From: Candidatus Peribacteria bacterium RIFCSPLOWO2_12_FULL_55_15
Lineage (GTDB): Bacteria; Patescibacteriota; Gracilibacteria; Peribacterales; Peribacteraceae
NCBI GenBank assembly: GCA_001789045.1
Contig: MFYG01000011.1
Location: 1 to 34,231 of the forward strand
DNA length: 34,231 nucleotides
Direction: 5' to 3'
Part shown: positions 29,554 to 34,231 of the stretch, piece after piece
How the letters are laid out: the number at the start of each line of letters is the position of its first letter
How positions within the stretch are numbered: position 1 is the first letter of the stretch
Notes under the pieces: model-generated
The model's input: only the letters and a program-made list of their open reading frames with translations
Told to the model about the DNA's origin: nothing
Database searches by the model: none
Program-made: the position numbers and the translations under genes

Positions 29554-30656
29554 GGTTCTTTTACTTGCGCTATCCCTTCCCGCAACTTTTGAAAGAGATT
29601 GAGCGTCACCGCCATATTCTGTAAGCACGCGAGCGTTTCACCAAGCCGTTCGCCGCTGCGGAGGAGGTGGCAGAGGTACGCCCGGCTGTACTGCCGGCTC
29701 GAGAGGGCGGGGGAGTGGGCATCAATCGGTGTGTGATCCGAGAGATACTCCTGCTTCGTGATCCGAATGTGCGTTCCATCTGAAAGATAGAGAGTCCCAT
29801 GTCGCCCTTCCCGCATGGGAAGCACACAATCGAACATGTCGATCCCTTTTGCAATGCACCGAGGAATCTGCGAAAGCTTTCCAACACCCATGAGGTAGCG
29901 AGGCTTGTTCACTGGGAGGAGTGGGCACACGACATCGAGAATCTCATACATGTCTGCCTCACCCTCACCGACGGCAAGCCCCCCAATCGCATAGCCATCG
30001 AACTCCATCGCTACGAGTTCCTGTGCGCATTTCTCCCGCAAATCGCGCTCGAGGCCGCCTTGGACGATGGCAAAGAGAAGGGGAAATAAGATGTCACCCT
30101 GAGGGATCCGCCCGTACAACTCCTCATGCCATCTTTTACACTCCTCCGCCCATCGCAATGTCCTCTCAACCGCCACCACAATTTCACTCCGCTTTGCCGT
30201 CGACGGCGGGCATACATCAAGACACATGATCATGTCCGCTCCAAGCTTGTGCTGTATTTCCATGGCCTCCCGGGGACCGAGGAAACAGCGCGACCCATCG
30301 AGGTGGGAGCGGAATGTCACGCCGTCATCCGTGACGGACCGGCAATCGCGGAGGGAGAAGACTTGGAATCCGCCAGAGTCCGTGAGGATCGGCTTCGGCC
30401 ACCCGATGAATGCATGTAAGCCACCGGCATCATTGATCACCTGTTCCCCCGGTCGCAGATGGAGGTGGTATGTGTTACAGAGCATCGCCTGCGCACCGAG
30501 AGCAAGAATATCCTCATGACGGACCCCCCGCATCGCCCCACCCGTCGCAACTGGAAGAAAAAATGGGGTCTCGATGGTACCGTGCGGCGTCGTAAGATTT
30601 CCAAGCCGACCTGAGGGCGATGTTTGAAGAAGAGCAAAAGGCATACGGCGCGTCAT
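29505..30656 (-). CDS. tgt: tRNA-guanine transglycosylase lacking the zinc site
   Basis: The product is 383 residues from ATG 30656 (MTRRMPFALLQT), 7 bp after clpP. The fold is that of bacterial Tgt: TDSGGFQVFSL (base-binding Asp), the 'FAIVQGG' and 'GYAIGGLAVGE' motifs, and the nucleophile Asp in GIDMFDCVLP. Tgt swaps guanine-34 for preQ1 in tRNAs of His, Asn, Asp and Tyr. The zinc module is altered. Where relatives read CxCxxC before RxYSRAYLHHL, this protein reads SPALSSRQYSRAYLCHL, giving Ser, Ala and Ser; the fourth ligand His, 26 residues on, is Gln (CLQNM). All four ligands are gone while the rest is kept. The C-terminal tail is encoded by repeat copy E. Confidence 0.94.
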   Translation of the reverse strand: MTRRMPFALLQTSPSGRLGNLTTPHGTIETPFFLPVATGGAMRGVRHEDILALGAQAMLCNTYHLHLRPGEQVINDAGGLHAFIGWPKPILTDSGGFQVFSLRDCRSVTDDGVTFRSHLDGSRCFLGPREAMEIQHKLGADMIMCLDVCPPSTAKRSEIVVAVERTLRWAEECKRWHEELYGRIPQGDILFPLLFAIVQGGLERDLREKCAQELVAMEFDGYAIGGLAVGEGEADMYEILDVVCPLLPVNKPRYLMGVGKLSQIPRCIAKGIDMFDCVLPMREGRHGTLYLSDGTHIRITKQEYLSDHTPIDAHSPALSSRQYSRAYLCHLLRSGERLGETLACLQNMAVTLNLFQKLREGIAQVKEPPLPAGDGEASSSEQG

Positions 30657-30663
30657 ACCTCGT

Positions 30664-31260
30664 CTACTTTCCCCCCACAATCCGATCGATAAGTCCGTAC
30701 GCAAGCGCCTCCGCGGAACTCATGAATTTGTCACGCTCCGTATCGAGACTAACCTTCTTGATATCCTTCCCAGTATGCTTGGCAATGAGTTCATTGAGAA
30801 GATTCTTCATGCGGATGATGTGATCAGCATGGATCGCAATATCCGTTGCCTGCCCCTCCGCTCCTCCAAGAGGCTGGTGAATCATGATTTCACTATGATG
30901 AAGAGCAAAACGTTTTTTCTTTGCCCCCCCCATCAGAACAAGCGCCGCTCCCGACGCCGCCATCCCGAGACACACGGTCGATACATCCGGCTTCACGTGC
31001 TGCATCGTATCGTAGATGGCAAGGGTGGAACTCACCTGTCCTCCGGGAGAGTTGATGTAGAGCGTAATGTCCTTCTTCTGATCTTGCTTCTCGAGAAAAA
31101 GAAACTGAGCAATGATGGTATTCGCTACATCATCATTGATGGGAGTCCCGAGGAATACGATGCGCTCCTCGAGCAAGCGTGAATAGATATCGTACACACG
31201 CTCTCCGAACTGTGTTTTCTCGATGACCGTGGGAATGAGGAAATTTTGGAGTTGCTGCAT
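30664..31260 (-). CDS. clpP: ATP-dependent Clp protease proteolytic subunit
   Basis: The 198-residue protein starts at [10 protein letters not shown] (31260); the longer frame runs into miaA and is rejected. The catalytic triad is clear: Ser103 in [10 protein letters not shown], His128 in IMIHQPLGG and Asp177 in TERDKFMS, with exactly the spacing of E. coli ClpP (25 and 49 residues). YINSPGG is the substrate-strand motif. ClpP forms 14-mers that degrade proteins fed by Clp ATPases, none of which is encoded here. The gene is driven by an extended -10 promoter with leaderless geometry and is followed by tgt after 7 bp. Confidence 0.96.
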   Translation of the reverse strand: MQQLQNFLIPTVIEKTQFGERVYDIYSRLLEERIVFLGTPINDDVANTIIAQFLFLEKQDQKKDITLYINSPGGQVSSTLAIYDTMQHVKPDVSTVCLGMAASGAALVLMGGAKKKRFALHHSEIMIHQPLGGAEGQATDIAIHADHIIRMKNLLNELIAKHTGKDIKKVSLDTERDKFMSSAEALAYGLIDRIVGGK

Positions 31261-31267
31261 CTTCTGT

Positions 31268-31276
31268 ATTGTACCA
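31268..31276 (-). promoter_or_regulatory. Extended -10 promoter of clpP
   Basis: Minus strand TGGTACAAT: extended TG-N followed by -10 TACAAT (31273-31268), 7 bp before ATG 31260. No convincing -35. The mRNA would start at the start codon. Confidence 0.6.
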
Positions 31277-31297
31277 AAATCCGAGCTCCCATACAGT

Positions 31298-32116
31298 ATG
31301 CAAAATTGTATGAATATTGTATGGCAGCAACGCCTCGCATCACATCTTAAGAAAGCCAAAAAGCCCCTTCTTGTCCTCCTCGGCCCCACTGCGAGCGGGA
31401 AGACGGTGTTTTCGATTGAGGTGGCGAAGTGGGTGAATTCCCTCCCACATGCCCCTCATCCGAACCCTCTCCCGCGGGGAGAGTGGACTCAAGCCGAAAT
31501 CATCAACGCCGACTCACGCCAGCTCTACAAATATATGGACATCGGCACGGCAAAAATTACAACAGAAGAAATGGAAGACATTCCCCATCATCTTTTCTCC
31601 ATCCTTGATCCAAAGGAAAAAGTCACCGTCGGCTGGTACAAGCAAACGGCGGAGCGCACGATCGATGATGTTCTCTCCCGTGGGAATATTCCAATCCTCG
31701 TCGGCGGATCGATGCTCTACATCAGTGCGGTGACGGATGGGTACGTCTTCACGGGGAAGGGGGGGAAGCATGTTGTCCCCGTTCCCTACGATATCCTCAT
31801 CCTCGGTCTCTCACGGCCGCGGAGTGAGCTTGTACAGCGGATTGGGGAGAGGACGAGTCATCTATTGCAGAATGGTTGGATCATAGAGGTCGAATATCTC
31901 CTCACCCACGGCTATGCCGTGCACGACCTCGGCATGAAAAGCCATGGCTACCGAGAGATTGCAGAGTGGATTCTCGATGGGAAAAACGCAGAAAAGCTCC
32001 CCGTGCTCACGGAACAAATCAATGCCGCCACACGACAATATGCCAAACGGCAGATGACGTGGTGGAAGAGAGATGAGAGAATTCAGTGGATTCCATGCAC
32101 CTCACTACCCCCCTAA
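31298..32116 (+). CDS. miaA: tRNA dimethylallyltransferase MiaA with repeat-derived insert
   Basis: The product is about 272 residues from ATG 31298 (ATG 31310 also possible). The P-loop is [29 protein letters not shown] is the tRNA/DMAPP motif, and '[14 protein letters not shown]' and '[14 protein letters not shown]' follow. MiaA adds isopentenyl to A37. Between the P-loop helix and EIINADSRQ sits a foreign 17-residue stretch ([17 protein letters not shown]), encoded by repeat copy F, where relatives have 2-3 residues. The mid region between LYISAV and YDILILGL is unusually short, missing about 35 residues of the normal tRNA-contact insertion. It is divergent from clpP and overlaps recG by about 22 bp. 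Confidence 0.92.
   Translation: MQNCMNIVWQQRLASHLKKAKKPLLVLLGPTASGKTVFSIEVAKWVNSLPHAPHPNPLPRGEWTQAEIINADSRQLYKYMDIGTAKITTEEMEDIPHHLFSILDPKEKVTVGWYKQTAERTIDDVLSRGNIPILVGGSMLYISAVTDGYVFTGKGGKHVVPVPYDILILGLSRPRSELVQRIGERTSHLLQNGWIIEVEYLLTHGYAVHDLGMKSHGYREIAEWILDGKNAEKLPVLTEQINAATRQYAKRQMTWWKRDERIQWIPCTSLPP
31451..31487 (-). repeat. Dispersed palindromic repeat, copy F, inside miaA
   Basis: CCCCTCATCCGAACCCTCTCCC-GC-GGGGAGAG, written here in two arms, matches copies B and E. It is in frame within miaA and adds HPNPLPRGE to the protein. Confidence 0.85.
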
Positions 32117-34218
32117 AGGAAGTTCTCCACACCACCCGCGAGTACCTCGCAATACTCGAAGGCATGAACATTCGCACCGTGGAAGATCTCCTCCTCTACC
32201 TCCCGCGAACCCACGAAGATCTCTCCCATATCCAGACGATCGCCACGTCTAAACTGGGAGAAAAAGTGAGCATTCGGGGAACTATACGCGATGTAAAACT
32301 TGTCTTCATGCGCTCAAGGAAAAAACTCGTGACCGCCCGGTTCATCGACTGTGAAGAGGGCACAGCAGAACTAATCTGGTTCAACCAACCGCATGTGAAA
32401 CGGATACTTCAAGACGGTGCTGAGATCGTAATAACCGGAAAACTCATCGAAGACGGACGAAAAATCGTCCTCCAAAGCCCTCAATTCGAAGCCATCAGCA
32501 ATCGCCCACTCGTGCACACAGGCCGCCTTGTTCCCATCTACCCCCAACACGATATGATCACGAGCCGATGGCTGCGGGAAAAGATGGTCATCGTTCGCGA
32601 TGCAATAGATATTCTCCCGGAAACTCTGCCAGAGGACATACTCCGTGAAGAAAATCTCATGGGCCGCTCTGATGCAATCAAATCGCTCCACTTCCCAGAA
32701 AAGCCAGAAGATGTGGAACGTGCGCGTGACCGAATGGCCTTCGAAGAAATGTTCCGCATGCAGAAAGACGCCATCGAGCGGAAGATGGCATGGCAACAAG
32801 AACACCAGGAACGTCTGCAGATACCCATGCATCCGGAATGCATCCGACAATTCTTCGCCTCCCTAAAGTTCACGCCAACGGGAAGCCAGAAGATCGCGAT
32901 TTACGAAATCCTCAAAGACATGGAAAAGGATGTGCCGATGTCCCGCCTCCTCGAAGGTGATGTTGGATCAGGAAAAACTCTCGTTGCAACAGCCGTCATA
33001 GCACACACTATTGCAGCAAAAGGCCAGTGCGCCTTAATGGCCCCGACCGAAGTCCTCGCCAGGCAACATGCCCAAACGATCACACGCCTTCTCATTAACT
33101 TCTCAAACTATATGAGAACGAGCAACAAGCAACGAGCAACAAGCAACCCAACCATCGCTCTCCTCACTGGCTCCACGCCTTCTGCCGAAAAAGAATCAAT
33201 AAAAACGGGCCTGGCCAATGGAACAGTCGACCTCGTCATCGGCACGCACGCACTCATTGAGGAAGACGTGATCTTCAAGAATCTCCTCTTCACAATCATC
33301 GACGAACAGCACCGCTTCGGCGTCCTCCAACGCGAGAAGCTCAAAGAGAAAGGAGGTCCCCATGTTCTCGCCATGACCGCAACCCCCATCCCTCGCACTC
33401 TCGCTCTCACTGCGTATGGTGACCACGATCTCTCGGTGCTTACAGAAAAACCGGGAAATCGCCGAAAGATTCATACAAAAGTTGCAGGTCCAAAGGATCG
33501 TCGCACGATCGAAGCCTTCATCGACCGCAGCATAGGGGAGGGGAGGCAGGTCTTCGTGATTTGCCCGCTCATCGAGCCAAAGGAAGAAAATTGCCGGTCG
33601 CCCTTCGAGACGATCCCTCAGGGTGACATGACAATCCCTCTCAGTGATCTTAAATCCGTCGAAGCAGAAGTCTCTCGCCTCCGCACAGCCTTCCAACACC
33701 GCCGCATCACTTTCCTCCACGGTCAGATGGCTCCGAAAGAGAAAGAAGAAACCATGCGGCAGTTCAAAGAGAAACAGTGCGACATCCTCGTCTCGACCTC
33801 CGTCATCGAAGTGGGCATCGACGTCCCCAATGCCACGATCATTGTCATCGAAGGCGCTGAGCGTTTCGGCCTCTCCCAACTCCACCAGTTCCGCGGCCGC
33901 GTCGGCCGCTCCGATCACCAAAGCTACTGTTTCCTTTTTACGACAACTCCGGCACACGCCGACTCTCCCCGAATCAAAGCGATGGAAGAGCACGATTCCG
34001 GCTTCGTACTAGCCGAAATTGACTTGAAAATTCGTGGCCCCGGTGAACTCTTCGGCACACGCCAATCGGGTCTCCCCGATTCCATCCTCCAAAGTCTTTT
34101 CAATCCAGAACTAGTCGTTCGTGCACGGAGAGCCGCCGAGAAGTTTTTCGTCCCCCCCTCTCCTACCGCAGTGGGAGAGGGGATGGGGGAGGGGATCGTG
34201 CCTCATACCGTGCGGTGA
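32095..34218 (+). CDS. recG: ATP-dependent DNA helicase RecG
   Basis: The product is 707 residues from ATG 32095 (GTG 32086 also open). It has an N-terminal helical and OB wedge domain (about 50-160; VSIRGTIRDV, IVITGKLIEDGRK). Helicase motif I is LEGDVGSGKTLVA and Ia MAPTEVLARQHAQT. Motif II is DEQHRFGV, III AMTATPIPRTLAL, V STSVIEVGIDVPNAT and VI QFRGRVGRS. The RecG TRG-type region with GELFGTRQSG follows. RecG remodels stalled forks and Holliday junctions. Two foreign stretches are present: about 15 residues (NYMRTSNKQRATSN) between motif Ia and IALLTGS, from a 14-bp tandem repeat, and a C-terminal tail PSPTAVGEGMGEGIV from repeat copy G. Confidence 0.95.
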   Translation: MHLTTPLKEVLHTTREYLAILEGMNIRTVEDLLLYLPRTHEDLSHIQTIATSKLGEKVSIRGTIRDVKLVFMRSRKKLVTARFIDCEEGTAELIWFNQPHVKRILQDGAEIVITGKLIEDGRKIVLQSPQFEAISNRPLVHTGRLVPIYPQHDMITSRWLREKMVIVRDAIDILPETLPEDILREENLMGRSDAIKSLHFPEKPEDVERARDRMAFEEMFRMQKDAIERKMAWQQEHQERLQIPMHPECIRQFFASLKFTPTGSQKIAIYEILKDMEKDVPMSRLLEGDVGSGKTLVATAVIAHTIAAKGQCALMAPTEVLARQHAQTITRLLINFSNYMRTSNKQRATSNPTIALLTGSTPSAEKESIKTGLANGTVDLVIGTHALIEEDVIFKNLLFTIIDEQHRFGVLQREKLKEKGGPHVLAMTATPIPRTLALTAYGDHDLSVLTEKPGNRRKIHTKVAGPKDRRTIEAFIDRSIGEGRQVFVICPLIEPKEENCRSPFETIPQGDMTIPLSDLKSVEAEVSRLRTAFQHRRITFLHGQMAPKEKEETMRQFKEKQCDILVSTSVIEVGIDVPNATIIVIEGAERFGLSQLHQFRGRVGRSDHQSYCFLFTTTPAHADSPRIKAMEEHDSGFVLAEIDLKIRGPGELFGTRQSGLPDSILQSLFNPELVVRARRAAEKFFVPPSPTAVGEGMGEGIVPHTVR
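33118..33145 (+). repeat. 14-bp tandem repeat inside recG
   Basis: ACGAGCAACAAGCA occurs twice head to tail (33118-33131 and 33132-33145). It encodes TSNKQRATSN, a stretch absent from RecG relatives at this place. Confidence 0.9.
34155..34195 (+). repeat. Dispersed palindromic repeat, copy G, at the recG 3' end
   Basis: CCCTCTCCTACC.. and GTGGGAGAGGGGATGGGGG form the same arms and tail as copy A, in the same orientation. It is translated as the last residues of RecG (SPTAVGEGMGEG). Confidence 0.85.
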
Positions 34219-34231
34219 TAAAATCCCATGC

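Noticed and set aside
33196-33993. 265-codon minus-strand frame
   Set aside because: Antisense to RecG helicase motifs; acidic low-complexity shadow.

Overview
The window reads as chromosomal DNA of a small-genome bacterium, most likely a Patescibacteria/CPR member of the Peregrinibacteria or Peribacteria type. This placement is an inference from gene style, not a computed one. Pointers are short, tightly packed housekeeping genes with 1-45 bp overlaps, secreted proteins with LPKTG/FPKTG tails and calcium-loop-like NDxD motifs, VanW, and PKD proteins. TGA is used as an ordinary stop, which argues against the UGA=Gly code of Gracilibacteria/Absconditabacteria. No ribosomal RNA or CRISPR array is visible. 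Four tRNAs are present: Lys-CUU, Phe-GAA, Ala-CGC and Gln-UUG.

Layout. 0.1-4.4 kb (+): an envelope run (TPM-domain protein, lipoprotein, six-PKD membrane protein, a 28-residue membrane peptide) leading into truB, then tRNA-Lys. 4.5-9.4 kb (-): DoxX, a DsbA-like thiol protein, VanW, an LPKTG surface protein, a second DoxX-like protein and tRNA-Phe. 9.5-10.4 kb: a small coiled-coil gene, a serine-recombinase stub and tRNA-Ala. 10.4-15.4 kb: housekeeping genes (apt, murJ, nusG, secE, lepB, a bacterial-PH protein, a small membrane protein with a HEPN-like motif, pth). 15.4-18.0 kb (-): an FPKTG surface protein, a second PH-like protein and small ORFs. 18.1-22.6 kb (-): a MacAB-type ABC export operon with two companion genes built from a repeated helix motif, the outer one truncated. 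22.8-24.0 kb: a Tat-like, transglutaminase-like protein.

24.0-28.9 kb is an accessory island next to the 3' end of tRNA-Gln. It holds a Cas4/AddB-like nuclease, RhuM, a Panacea antitoxin coupled to a toxin-like gene broken by an in-frame TGA, a Fic protein facing a small gene with a VbhA-like tail, the 5' stump of a large helicase/restriction gene, a DUF2188 protein and unresolved fragments. 29.1-34.2 kb returns to housekeeping: rplU, clpP-tgt, miaA and recG.

Two window-wide patterns stand out. First, a GC-rich palindromic element (core CCCTCTCCC..GGGAGAGGG followed by AGGGTGAGGGG) occurs about seven times. It is translated inside miaA, tgt and recG and apparently supplies the start region of truB and murJ. 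Second, many promoters carry a TACACT-like -10 box 6-11 bp before the start codon, implying leaderless or nearly leaderless mRNAs. The most striking single protein is Tgt, in which all four canonical zinc ligands are replaced.
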